Shown here: piece after piece, positions 1 through 8,030 of the stretch
How the letters are laid out: every line of letters begins with the position of its first letter
Numbering within the stretch: the stretch's first letter is position 1
Source: Phycisphaerales bacterium
Lineage (GTDB): Bacteria; Planctomycetota; Phycisphaerae; Phycisphaerales; SM1A02
DNA length: 64,000 bases
NCBI GenBank assembly: GCA_029246705.1
Contig: JAQWMQ010000017.1
Coordinates: 17,926-81,925, forward strand
Direction of reading: 5' to 3'
Notes under the pieces: model-generated
What the model saw: the letters and a program-made list of their open reading frames with translations, nothing else
Told to the model about the DNA's origin: nothing
Databases searched by the model: none
Program-made: the position numbers and the translations under genes

Positions 1-1
1 C

Positions 2-1525
2 GGCTATCCGATCAGCGCCCGGGACTCGGGCACCGAAAAAGGCGAAGGGCGATACATCACCCTCGCCGGCATGCACACCGTCCATGCCGATGATGCGGGC
101 ACGAAGAAACCCTCCAGCCACAACATCGGGATGTACCGATCGCAGCTCCTGGACGAGACGCATCTCGCGATGCACTGGCACATGCATCACGATGGTGCAT
201 CACACTGGCGCAGCTGGAAGAAACTCGGCAAACGGATGCCGATCGCGATCTGCCTGGGCGGCGAAGCGATCCTCCCCTACGCCGCGACCGCCCCACTGCC
301 CCCCGGCATCTCGGAACTCCTGATGGCCGGATTCCTCAACGGCCGCGGCATTCCGATGGTCCAGGGAAAAACGGTTCCGATCCGCGTGCCCGCCAACAGC
401 GAAATCGTCATTGAAGGCTGGGTCTCGACCGAGTGTGGTCCGATCGGCTGGGACCCCGACTCCAGCAAGGACCCACTGGGCCCGGGCGCGGTGTTCGAGG
501 GCCCCTTCGGCGACCATACCGGTTTCTATTCCCTGCCCGATCGCTACCCGATCGTCGAAGTGACCGCCGTCACCCACCGACAGGAAGCGGTGTATCCGAC
601 CACGATCGTCGGTGCTGCTCCCATGGAGGACTACTACCTCGGCAAGGCGACGGAACGGGTGTTCCTGCCGCTGTTGAAGACGATCGTCCATGACATCGAT
701 GACTACCACCTGCCGCTCTTCGGCTGCTTCCACAATTGCGCGGCCATCCAGATAAGCAAGGCCTACCCGCTTCAAGGTCGACGGGTGATGCATTCGGTCT
801 GGGGCGCGGGGCAGATGGCCTGGACCAAGATGATCATCGTGGTGGACGGCGACGTCGAGATCCATGATGAACGCGCGATGTTCAAGGCCATGCTCGAACA
901 GTGCGACTTCCGATGGGACCTGGTGTTCGCGGAAGGACCACTGGACATCCTCGACCAGGCCGCACCGGAACTCGGTGCCGGGACGAAGATCGGCTTCGAT
1001 GCCACGCGCAAGATGAAGGGTGATCGCCTTCGAACCGATTCACTCGAAGGACCCGGAATCGATTCGGTCGAGGAACATCTCGCGGCCACCACAGGGTTGA
1101 ATGTTCCGCAGGGCCCGCCGACGGTCCACCCGGACTGGGGTGCACGGCGAGTCACGGTGATCGGCCTGCCCGCGGAAACCGCGCAGTCGATCGTGGCCCA
1201 GACCGTTCTCGACACCTGGCAACGCCTGGGCGAGTCGTCCAGTGCCGCCGACCTCGTGCTGGTGGTCGACGACACGGTCAAGCTGGACGGATTCGACGAG
1301 GTACTCTTCGAACTGACTGCATGTGCGGACCCGGGGCGCGACCTGATCGTGGACCAGGCGACCGAAGGCCGCCGAATCGCCTTCGATGCGACGAGCAAGG
1401 CGCAGGGCACCCATCCGAGCGGTGCTTCGGTCAGGCGATACGCACCGAAACAGGCCATGCCGAAATCGGTTCTCGAGGAACTCGGGTCTCGTGCCCGGGC
1501 GGTGGGGCTTCCTGAAGACCGCTGA
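2..1525 (+). CDS. UbiD-family decarboxylase, menaquinone (futalosine) type, 5' partial
   Basis: The reading frame is open from the left edge, so the N-terminus (roughly the first 100 residues) lies outside the window; 507 codons remain. UbiD enzymes are prenylated-FMN decarboxylases. Visible family signatures are NIGMYR (near residue 42 of the visible part), the SELLMAGFLNG block, and EGPFGDHTGFY, which holds the acidic residues of the prFMN active site. They are followed by RRVMHSVWGAGQMAWTKMIIVVDGDV and the GTKIGFDATRK stretch. The C-terminus extends about 130 residues beyond E. coli UbiD and includes a second VDQATEGRRIAFDATSKAQG element. That extended form is known for the SCO4490-like decarboxylases linked to futalosine-pathway menaquinone synthesis, so that role is inferred rather than ubiquinone synthesis. 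No other menaquinone gene is in view. Confidence 0.85.
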   Translation, partial: GYPISARDSGTEKGEGRYITLAGMHTVHADDAGTKKPSSHNIGMYRSQLLDETHLAMHWHMHHDGASHWRSWKKLGKRMPIAICLGGEAILPYAATAPLPPGISELLMAGFLNGRGIPMVQGKTVPIRVPANSEIVIEGWVSTECGPIGWDPDSSKDPLGPGAVFEGPFGDHTGFYSLPDRYPIVEVTAVTHRQEAVYPTTIVGAAPMEDYYLGKATERVFLPLLKTIVHDIDDYHLPLFGCFHNCAAIQISKAYPLQGRRVMHSVWGAGQMAWTKMIIVVDGDVEIHDERAMFKAMLEQCDFRWDLVFAEGPLDILDQAAPELGAGTKIGFDATRKMKGDRLRTDSLEGPGIDSVEEHLAATTGLNVPQGPPTVHPDWGARRVTVIGLPAETAQSIVAQTVLDTWQRLGESSSAADLVLVVDDTVKLDGFDEVLFELTACADPGRDLIVDQATEGRRIAFDATSKAQGTHPSGASVRRYAPKQAMPKSVLEELGSRARAVGLPEDR

Positions 1526-1624
1526 TCGGGCGTGAAGACAAATCGTGAAGAACACGGCCCTTCGAGAAGCACGTTCATCCAGAGCACCAGAATGCGTCGC
1601 TGGCAGAGAGAGGAGGACTGAACC

Positions 1625-2047
1625 ATGCCGATGGCAGCGAAACCCGAATCAGATCGAATGGTTCTGGTTCGCCTGATGGCGGGGGCAGCACTGCTGGTGG
1701 TCGTGGCCCTGGGACTGGGAAGCCGAAGTGAACTGTTCCGATCGATTCCGGTGCTTGGACACACCTTCGGGGATGCCGCCTGGGCAGCGGCAGCCTACGC
1801 ATCCATTCGGATTCTCTTTCCTGCTGCGGCAGTCAGGTCGGTCGCGATCGGTGCGATCGTGATCGCCTTCCTGGTCGAATGTTCACAGCTCTGGCATCCA
1901 GCGTGGCTGGACGAACTGCGCAGCAACGGGCTCGTCGCCCTGCTCATAGGTCGAGGGTTCCTCTGGGAGGATCTCCTGGCCTACGTGGTCGGGGTCGCGG
2001 TGATCGCAACCCTCGACCGGTCATTCAGGAAATGGGTCTTCGCCTGA
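1625..2047 (+). CDS. DUF2809 family membrane protein
   Basis: A 140-residue polytopic protein with about four or five hydrophobic segments. The family pattern is clear: GDAAWAAAAYASIRILFP, then a FLVECSQLW segment, then LIGRGFLWEDLLAYVVG near the C-terminus. DUF2809 proteins are small inner-membrane proteins of unknown function. The start used is the ATG at 1625, preceded by GAGAGGAGG, a strong ribosome-binding site. The gene lies about 100 bp after the UbiD gene on the same strand and is convergent with mltA, with only 2 bp between their stop codons. No function can be assigned. Confidence 0.8.
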   Translation: MPMAAKPESDRMVLVRLMAGAALLVVVALGLGSRSELFRSIPVLGHTFGDAAWAAAAYASIRILFPAAAVRSVAIGAIVIAFLVECSQLWHPAWLDELRSNGLVALLIGRGFLWEDLLAYVVGVAVIATLDRSFRKWVFA

Positions 2048-2049
2048 AC

Positions 2050-3324
2050 CTATTGATCGAGGTAGGCGATGGAATCCGGCTTGCGGAAGATGTAGTACAT
2101 CGTGCCTTCTGAGAACTGGCCACCGGCAAGGACACGTGCCTGGGGTCCGATCCCCATGAAGAGATCACACCGACCGGGGGCGACGATCGCGCCTCCGGTG
2201 TCCTGGTCACAGACCAGTCGCACGAATCGACCGGTCCCACCGGAGGATTGCACTGCCTTGGTCTTCACCAGTGCGACCGCACCAGGCGGATAGACCGACT
2301 TGTCGGTGGCGATCGATGCTCGCGTCGTGACTGGAACACCGAGGGAACCGGCAGGCCAGTTGCCACCGTCGTAGCGCGTGAAGAACACGTAGCTCTCGTT
2401 TCGGTCGATGAGACGATCGACGGTCGCCGGATCGCGTTCATAGAAGGCCTGGATCGCCTTCAGGCTGAGACCTTCCTTGGGAATCAGGTCTTCCCGGATC
2501 ATCGACTCGCCGAGCCCGGTGTAGGGTCGATCGGTCTTGCCGGCGTAGCCGACATGGATCTCGGTTCCATCAGGCAGCTGGATGCGGGCCGAACCATTGA
2601 CCTGACAGAGATAGGCGTCGAGTCGGTTGGGGAGCCAGACCAGTTCCTGCCCTTCCAACATGCCGCTGGATTCGATGTCCACCCGGGAGGGACAGTCGAC
2701 GATGCGGCCTTCGGGAGTACGCATGCCGAAGGGGACACCCGCCGAGGAACTCATCAACCACTCGGGTCGCCGGTGCAGCGGATGCGTGAATTCGGCCGTG
2801 CGCTCCAGGCTTCCCTTGAAGATGGGTGCGTAGTAGCCGGTGAAGAGCACCGTGCCCTCGTCATCCCACCCCACGGTCTGGTAGACGTCGAAATGGGCGA
2901 CGACCTGGCGAGCAAAATCATCGGCGCTGGTGCTCTGCTCGAGGATGTCCTGCAGGTGCACGATGCTGGCCTGGGCCCGCTCATGGGTGATCGAGTCCTG
3001 CTGGGTCTTGAAGGGGAACTTCGAGCGACTCGAGGGCTTGGCGTACCAGCCGCGACTCTGTTCGAGTGAGTGGGCGAGCCCCTGCTCCCGAGCCGAATAG
3101 GCCTCGACCAGCAAGGGACGGACCTGACGAGCATCAATCTTTCGCAACGCCTGCTCGCCCTGGACCAGTGGCCGGTCGTAGCGCGGTTTGCCGGTTTCGG
3201 GGGTGGAGGAGCAGCCGGTGGACAGGAGCGCTGCCGCCAAAAGGCCGTAAAGCGGTAATCGAACCCTTCGGTTTCCGAAGAGTCTGGATGACGGGTTTGG
3301 CGTGATTCCTGTCTTGAACAGCAT
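2050..3324 (-). CDS. mltA: Membrane-bound lytic murein transglycosylase A (MltA), lipoprotein
   Basis: MltA cleaves the glycan strands of peptidoglycan to 1,6-anhydromuropeptides and is tethered to the outer membrane. The N-terminus has a positively charged stretch, a hydrophobic run and a lipobox (LLSTGCSS). The MltA core follows (VLFTGYYAPIFKGS, then GYAGKTDRPYTGLGESMI). The C-terminal 3D domain contains QDTGGAIVAPGRCDLFMGIG, including the aspartates expected in that fold. The in-frame ATG at 3324 is preferred because AAGGGA precedes it at good spacing; the upstream ATG at 3339 lacks a purine-rich site. At about 424 residues it is slightly longer than E. coli MltA, which fits the family. 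Its presence implies a peptidoglycan wall and an outer membrane. Confidence 0.9.
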   Translation of the reverse strand: MLFKTGITPNPSSRLFGNRRVRLPLYGLLAAALLSTGCSSTPETGKPRYDRPLVQGEQALRKIDARQVRPLLVEAYSAREQGLAHSLEQSRGWYAKPSSRSKFPFKTQQDSITHERAQASIVHLQDILEQSTSADDFARQVVAHFDVYQTVGWDDEGTVLFTGYYAPIFKGSLERTAEFTHPLHRRPEWLMSSSAGVPFGMRTPEGRIVDCPSRVDIESSGMLEGQELVWLPNRLDAYLCQVNGSARIQLPDGTEIHVGYAGKTDRPYTGLGESMIREDLIPKEGLSLKAIQAFYERDPATVDRLIDRNESYVFFTRYDGGNWPAGSLGVPVTTRASIATDKSVYPPGAVALVKTKAVQSSGGTGRFVRLVCDQDTGGAIVAPGRCDLFMGIGPQARVLAGGQFSEGTMYYIFRKPDSIAYLDQ

Positions 3325-3526
3325 GAAACATCCCTTCATTTCACGGGAGGAGCACTTCTTTGGTGCCGAAACAACGGACCAGTCCGAATAATCGACCGAA
3401 TGCGCCCGATCCCTGCAAGCGATCCTTCATCAAGAAGGCGGTTTCAAGAGGATCGACGCTCAGGGGTTCCGGCTCGCTACACTGTAGGAGACGGATCCAT
3501 GCCGGATCCGTGGGCGGAACCACCCG

Positions 3527-3841
3527 ATGACCAGTGACTTCACTATGCCGTTTGACATCGCCACCCAACAGACCCTCGCCTTCGGGATTCCCGGTGGCTG
3601 GGAATGGGGTGTCATCCTCGTGATCGGACTCCTCATCTTTGGACGAAGGCTTCCTGAAGTCGGTCGCTCCGTGGGCAAGTCGATCGTCGAATTCAAGAAG
3701 GGCATCAAGGGCATCGAGCACGAGATCGAGAGTGAAACCTCGAAATCCGCTGGTAAGGCCCAACTGAAGGATGATTCGCCGGATGGCGCACGAAGTGCCA
3801 TGTACGAGAACGCGGCAGAGGGATCCTCCAAGGACGCCTAG
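3527..3841 (+). CDS. tatA: Sec-independent translocase component TatA/B
   Basis: TatA/TatB proteins form the twin-arginine translocation pore for folded proteins. This 104-residue protein has one N-terminal transmembrane helix (WEWGVILVIGLLIFG), the hinge motif FGRRLPEVGRSVGKSIVEFKKG, an amphipathic helix and a charged, disordered tail. That is the standard TatA layout. An ATG six codons further in (3545) is an alternative start. The gene stands alone without tatC nearby. Several proteins in this window carry apparent Tat signals (the DUF1552 protein and the Gfo/Idh/MocA oxidoreductase), so the Tat system is in use. TatA and TatB cannot be separated firmly from sequence alone, although the short tail favours TatA. 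Confidence 0.88.
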   Translation: MTSDFTMPFDIATQQTLAFGIPGGWEWGVILVIGLLIFGRRLPEVGRSVGKSIVEFKKGIKGIEHEIESETSKSAGKAQLKDDSPDGARSAMYENAAEGSSKDA

Positions 3842-3989
3842 GTCGGGAGACCGGCACCCCCGCCAACGGGAATCGATCTCCCATCGCAGCATGGAGCAGG
3901 ACCAACCACGGGGCAGGCACCCCGGGCGATCGAATGGTGTGTGACGCTTCCACCGAAGCAGGCGCCCCGCTCTGGTCCGCAGGAATCTC

Positions 3990-6212
3990 GTGAGCACACC
4001 TCAGGATCTTGAAGTCAATACCGAGTCGTTCGAGCCCCCGGCACCCGCGGGGCTGCTTGCGTCGGCGGTGGCCAACTACATCCATTCCGCCCATGAGCCC
4101 ATGAACATGGTCGATGCTCGACCTCGGGATCCGAGGGCGAGCATGGCTCGAAAGCTCGACGATGTCGCCAGCAGCCAGACCGATGCCTCCGCCATCGCGA
4201 AATCGATTCACGGGTTGCGTGGGTGGATGCACTGGATCATGGCGATCGGCATGATCCTGTCGGTGGCGGCAGGGGCACTGGCGGCGGTCGGCAGTCTTGA
4301 CGTGGAAGGTGGCGACCCCGTCAACATCTTCTGGCTGCTCGGAGCGGTCCTGGGTGGCCAGACCATCCTGTTGATCCTCTGGCTGCTGATGCTGGTCTTC
4401 GGCGGGCGCCTCCTGAGACGATGGTCCATAGGCGGGTTCCTCCTGGGTTTTTCCAGCTGGGTCGCCGCGCGGGTCGGCATCGGTGGCGGCTCCACGGGCT
4501 CTTCACGCAAACGACAGGTCCAGTCGGCGGCAGCCGCGGTCGCGGAAACCGACTTTGGTGGCAGTCGAACCCGGTGGTTGCTCGGCACCCTCACGAACCT
4601 GGCGTGGCTGGCATTCAATATCGGCCTGCTGGGTTCCCTGATCGGTGCGCTGTACGTGCGTCAGTTCGATTTCGGCTGGGAGACCACGATCGGATCGGAT
4701 GCCGCGTTCGAACGTGCCACCGAGTTCGTCTCCATCGCACCGGAATGGGTTGGATTCGAAGTCCCTGACCAGGCGCAGGTCCTCGAGGCACGCATCGATC
4801 CGGGTACGGGACAACTCACCGCCGAGAACGAGACGACACGAAAGGCCTTCAGCAGTCTCCTGATCGGCAGCGTGGTCATCTACGGCCTGGCTCCGCGGTT
4901 CCTGTTGTTCATGATCTGTCTCATGATCTGGCGAACCACGCGCAGGCGATGGCGCCCTTCGGTCGACTCGGCACGATTCACGCTGTTGCGTCGCCTGACC
5001 GAACCGCAGGCCGTGAAGGTTGATTCCGATGACACGGGAATCGCCGAGAACACACCCCCCGAAGAGGAAGAACCACCACCGGTCGATCGACAGACGATCG
5101 GTTCGGCGATCATCGGCATCGAACTGCACATGCCAAGCTGCGGCTGGCCTCCGCCGTGTGGTGCACCGGTCGAGGATCTCGGCATGGTGGAGAGTCGCGA
5201 GGACCGCATCGCCACGGTACGCATGCTGCGGTACTCGACCACGCTGCCCGCCCGCCTGGTGATCATCGCCGACATCTCGACCACCCCGGACCGCGGCATC
5301 GCCCGATCGATCGAACTGGTGCATGAAGCGGCGGACCAGCCGAAGCTGATCGTCATCCTCAGCGGTGGCGCCAGGTTCCGGGACCGCGTTGACGCATCCG
5401 CACTCGAAAGACGGATCGGTGACTGGCGAACCATGGTGAAGAACATGGGCGTCGGCGGCGAGATCCATGAAGTGGACCTGGACAACCTCACCGCGGCAAG
5501 TCGGGCCCAGCTGAGTGAAGCGGTGAGTGGCAGTGCGCGACCGAACCTGCCGATCGAACGAGGGCCGGTCGCCTCGATCGACGCGGCATTCGCGGAGATC
5601 AGCGCGCAGGTACGCCGGTGGCACGACGCCCCCACCGACAAGGAGCGACTCGCACTGCACAAGGCGGTCGCGCGATGTGCCGAAGCGGAAACCGGGGGCC
5701 GCCTGCTCGGGACCCCCACCATCGAAGCGTTGACCAGGGATCCCCGCGAGGCGATCGTGGAAGCCGGCCGGGGCGTCCTTGCGATGCTGCCGGCTCGACT
5801 TCTTGCCTCCGGACGATGGGCCTCGATCGGAGGCACGGTGGGAGCGCTCGCCTGCCTGGCCACCGCAGGCACCGTCGCACCAGCCGTGCTTGCCGCACTT
5901 CCGGTCTGGCTTGCGACCGGAGCGGCATCCGGGGCGGGACTTGCCGCACTGAAGGGGCCGGATGAAAGCGATGCCACCGACGAACTGATGGAGACGGAAG
6001 GCCGGTTGCGAGGCGAAGCGATCGCCGGCGCAGCGATGCACACGGTGCTGCTCACCTTCCAGGGGCGAGGCGAACGCACCATCCAGGAGATCATGGAGAA
6101 GGTGTTCCAGGGCGATCCTCCGGAGCTTCCCGATTCCGAAAGTGCGGCCCATGCCCTGAGTCGCTGGCGTTCGAAGATCGTCATTGCAGATCACGAGTCG
6201 AGATCCTCATGA
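3990..6212 (+). CDS. DUF2868-like membrane protein paired with a DUF3482 GTPase
   Basis: A 740-residue protein with a GTG start. It has a soluble N-terminus, four clear hydrophobic segments in its first half (for example WLLGAVLGGQTILLILWLLM and WLLGTLTNLAWLAFNIGLLG), a proline/glutamate-rich linker near residue 355, and a soluble C-terminal half. The C-terminal half carries a glycine/alanine-rich hydrophobic stretch near residues 610-650. The order of TM segments and the adjacency to a DUF3482 GTPase match the DUF2868/DUF3482 pairs known in proteobacteria. Its stop overlaps the GTPase start by 4 bp, so the two are almost certainly co-translated and functionally linked. The protein is longer than typical DUF2868 members. 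The molecular role is unknown; membrane remodelling or a sensor role would be speculation. Confidence 0.7.
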   Translation: MSTPQDLEVNTESFEPPAPAGLLASAVANYIHSAHEPMNMVDARPRDPRASMARKLDDVASSQTDASAIAKSIHGLRGWMHWIMAIGMILSVAAGALAAVGSLDVEGGDPVNIFWLLGAVLGGQTILLILWLLMLVFGGRLLRRWSIGGFLLGFSSWVAARVGIGGGSTGSSRKRQVQSAAAAVAETDFGGSRTRWLLGTLTNLAWLAFNIGLLGSLIGALYVRQFDFGWETTIGSDAAFERATEFVSIAPEWVGFEVPDQAQVLEARIDPGTGQLTAENETTRKAFSSLLIGSVVIYGLAPRFLLFMICLMIWRTTRRRWRPSVDSARFTLLRRLTEPQAVKVDSDDTGIAENTPPEEEEPPPVDRQTIGSAIIGIELHMPSCGWPPPCGAPVEDLGMVESREDRIATVRMLRYSTTLPARLVIIADISTTPDRGIARSIELVHEAADQPKLIVILSGGARFRDRVDASALERRIGDWRTMVKNMGVGGEIHEVDLDNLTAASRAQLSEAVSGSARPNLPIERGPVASIDAAFAEISAQVRRWHDAPTDKERLALHKAVARCAEAETGGRLLGTPTIEALTRDPREAIVEAGRGVLAMLPARLLASGRWASIGGTVGALACLATAGTVAPAVLAALPVWLATGAASGAGLAALKGPDESDATDELMETEGRLRGEAIAGAAMHTVLLTFQGRGERTIQEIMEKVFQGDPPELPDSESAAHALSRWRSKIVIADHESRSS

Positions 6213-7621
6213 GCGAAAAAGAAGACATCTTCCAGATCGCAGTCGTCGGGCACACCAACGCCGGCAAGACGTCACTCATGCGAACCCTCTCCCGTGACGC
6301 GGGTTTCGGCGAAGTATCGCCCAGCCCAGCGACCACCCGCGAAGTCACTTCGATCGCACTGCTTGCCGATGGGATCCCCCGAGCTGATTTCCGGGACACC
6401 CCCGGGCTCGAGGATTCGATCGGACTGCTCGAGCTTGTCGATCGACTGCGAACCGACCGTCGGGATGACGGGCCGTCGCTCATCGAGCGGTTCCTCGGGA
6501 GCCTCGAAGCCGCGGACCGCTACTCCCAGGAAGCCAAGGCACTGCGCCAGGCCCGGATCGCGGATCTGGTTCTCTACGTGATCGACGCGAGAGACCGTGT
6601 ACTGCCCCGCCACCTGGACGAACTTGAACTGCTGACCCGTTGCGGGCGACCGGTTCTCCCGGTCATGAACTTCGTCTCGGACGACACCAATCGCAATGAG
6701 GAATGGCGTGACGCCCTTGCGCGTCTGGGCCTGCACGCCACCGCATCTTTCGACACGGTCATCTTCGATGCCGATGACGAGCGACGCCTGTTCGAATCGA
6801 TGCGAGTGCTCGCCGACGACCATGCCGAAGCGATCGATGCACTCATAGAGGATCGAAAACGTCGGCGCAGGCGTTCGATCGATCGAGCCGCCAATGCGAT
6901 CGCCGAACTCCTGGTCGACTCCGCCGCATACGTGGTGGTGGTCGCACCATCGGATGAAGCAAAGGACGACGACGAGATCCGATACCAGCAGTTGGAGGCC
7001 GAGGACAGCCTGCAGGCCGCGCTTCGAAAGCACGAGCGATTCGCCCACCGAACCATCCTGGCGGACTTCGAGTTCACCGACGAGGATCCCGAAGCAGCCC
7101 TGCTGGAATGCACCGAAGGGCGACTCGGGATCGACCTCTTCTCGAAGGAGGCGCTCAAGTATTCGGGAGTGGGTGCGACCGCGGGTGCAGCGGGCGGCGC
7201 CGCAACGGGAGCGGTCATCGACCTCGCACTTGGCGGCATGAGCCTCGGTGCGGCAGCAGGAATCGGCGCGATCGTGGGCGGCCTGCTGGGTTCGACGGCG
7301 GGACAGGGACGTCGGCTTTACCGACGACTTCGGGGCGGCGACGAACTCCGAGCCGGTGACGGGACACTGCAGGTGCTTCTTGCGCGGTCACTGGATCTGG
7401 CCCGCGCACTGTGTTCCCGGGGGCACGCGGACACCCGCAGCATCGCGATCCACGAAGTCGTCCTGAAGGACGACTTCCTGAAGACCGTCCTGGAAACCCT
7501 TCGCTCGGCGCGAAGCCACCCTTCGTGGTCGAGGGTCGATCGCGTGGGCCCGGACAGCCAGGGGCGTACCGCGTTGATCAAGCGGCTTGCCCGTACGATT
7601 CGGTCGAGAATCGTCGACTGA
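6209..7621 (+). CDS. DUF3482 family Era-like GTPase
   Basis: A 470-residue protein with an N-terminal small GTPase domain. The G1/Walker A motif is GHTNAGKTSL (residues about 12-21), a G2-like threonine lies in SPATTREVTS, and G3 is DTPGLED. A G4-like motif is not standard: VMNFVSDD sits where NKxD is expected. The C-terminal DUF3482 half includes the HERFAHRTILADF region and a glycine-rich hydrophobic segment (around residues 310-360) that could insert into a membrane. The start codon overlaps the stop of the DUF2868-like gene (ATGA). The family is known as the GTPase partner of DUF2868 membrane proteins; its physiological role is unknown. Confidence 0.8.
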   Translation: MSEKEDIFQIAVVGHTNAGKTSLMRTLSRDAGFGEVSPSPATTREVTSIALLADGIPRADFRDTPGLEDSIGLLELVDRLRTDRRDDGPSLIERFLGSLEAADRYSQEAKALRQARIADLVLYVIDARDRVLPRHLDELELLTRCGRPVLPVMNFVSDDTNRNEEWRDALARLGLHATASFDTVIFDADDERRLFESMRVLADDHAEAIDALIEDRKRRRRRSIDRAANAIAELLVDSAAYVVVVAPSDEAKDDDEIRYQQLEAEDSLQAALRKHERFAHRTILADFEFTDEDPEAALLECTEGRLGIDLFSKEALKYSGVGATAGAAGGAATGAVIDLALGGMSLGAAAGIGAIVGGLLGSTAGQGRRLYRRLRGGDELRAGDGTLQVLLARSLDLARALCSRGHADTRSIAIHEVVLKDDFLKTVLETLRSARSHPSWSRVDRVGPDSQGRTALIKRLARTIRSRIVD

Positions 7622-7723
7622 CCACCTGAAATCATGACGTGAAGCCTCTTTCTAAAGCCTCGGAACGGCCTTCGCCACGGACGGTGGAACAGCGATGCCG
7701 AGGAACGGTATGATGTCCGGTCC

Positions 7724-7797
7724 GGGCGATTAGCTCAGCTGGCTAGAGCGCTGCCGTCACATGGCAGAGGTCGGAGGTTCGAGTCCTCTATCGCCCA
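7724..7797 (+). tRNA. tRNA-Val (anticodon CAC)
   Basis: A complete 74-nt cloverleaf can be folded by eye. The acceptor stem GGGCGAT pairs with ATCGCCC, the D stem is GCTC/GAGC, and the anticodon stem CTGCC/GGCAG holds loop GTCACAT, giving anticodon CAC. The T stem GGAGG/CCTCT encloses TTCGAGT, and the discriminator base is A. The 3' CCA is not encoded (TTC follows), so it must be added after transcription. The gene resembles E. coli tRNA-Val along its length. An intrinsic terminator follows 8 bp downstream. Confidence 0.96.
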
Positions 7798-7805
7798 TTC
7801 GAATG

Positions 7806-7837
7806 AAGGCCTTCAGCAACGCGCTGAAGGCCTTTCT
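7806..7837 (+). terminator. Intrinsic terminator of the tRNA-Val gene
   Basis: A perfect 12-bp stem (aaggccttcagc at 7806-7817 with gctgaaggcctt at 7823-7834), a 5-nt loop and a short T-rich run (tttctc) directly after. It lies 8 bp beyond the tRNA 3' end and so most likely ends a monocistronic tRNA transcript. Confidence 0.8.
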
Positions 7838-8030
7838 CATGGTCTGAGAGGCTGGCGGTAGGCGACGCAGGATGGCAGCTGGGCGTCGAGCACACGTGAT
7901 CCGACCCTCGACCGATCGGTCCTGAAACATGACCCACCGCACGCGTACAGTCTGCCTCCCAGCGGGCTCAGGGTTGATTTCTGGAAATCTCGCTCCCGTT
8001 GGCCAGATCCTGCTTTAAGCTGATCAGATC

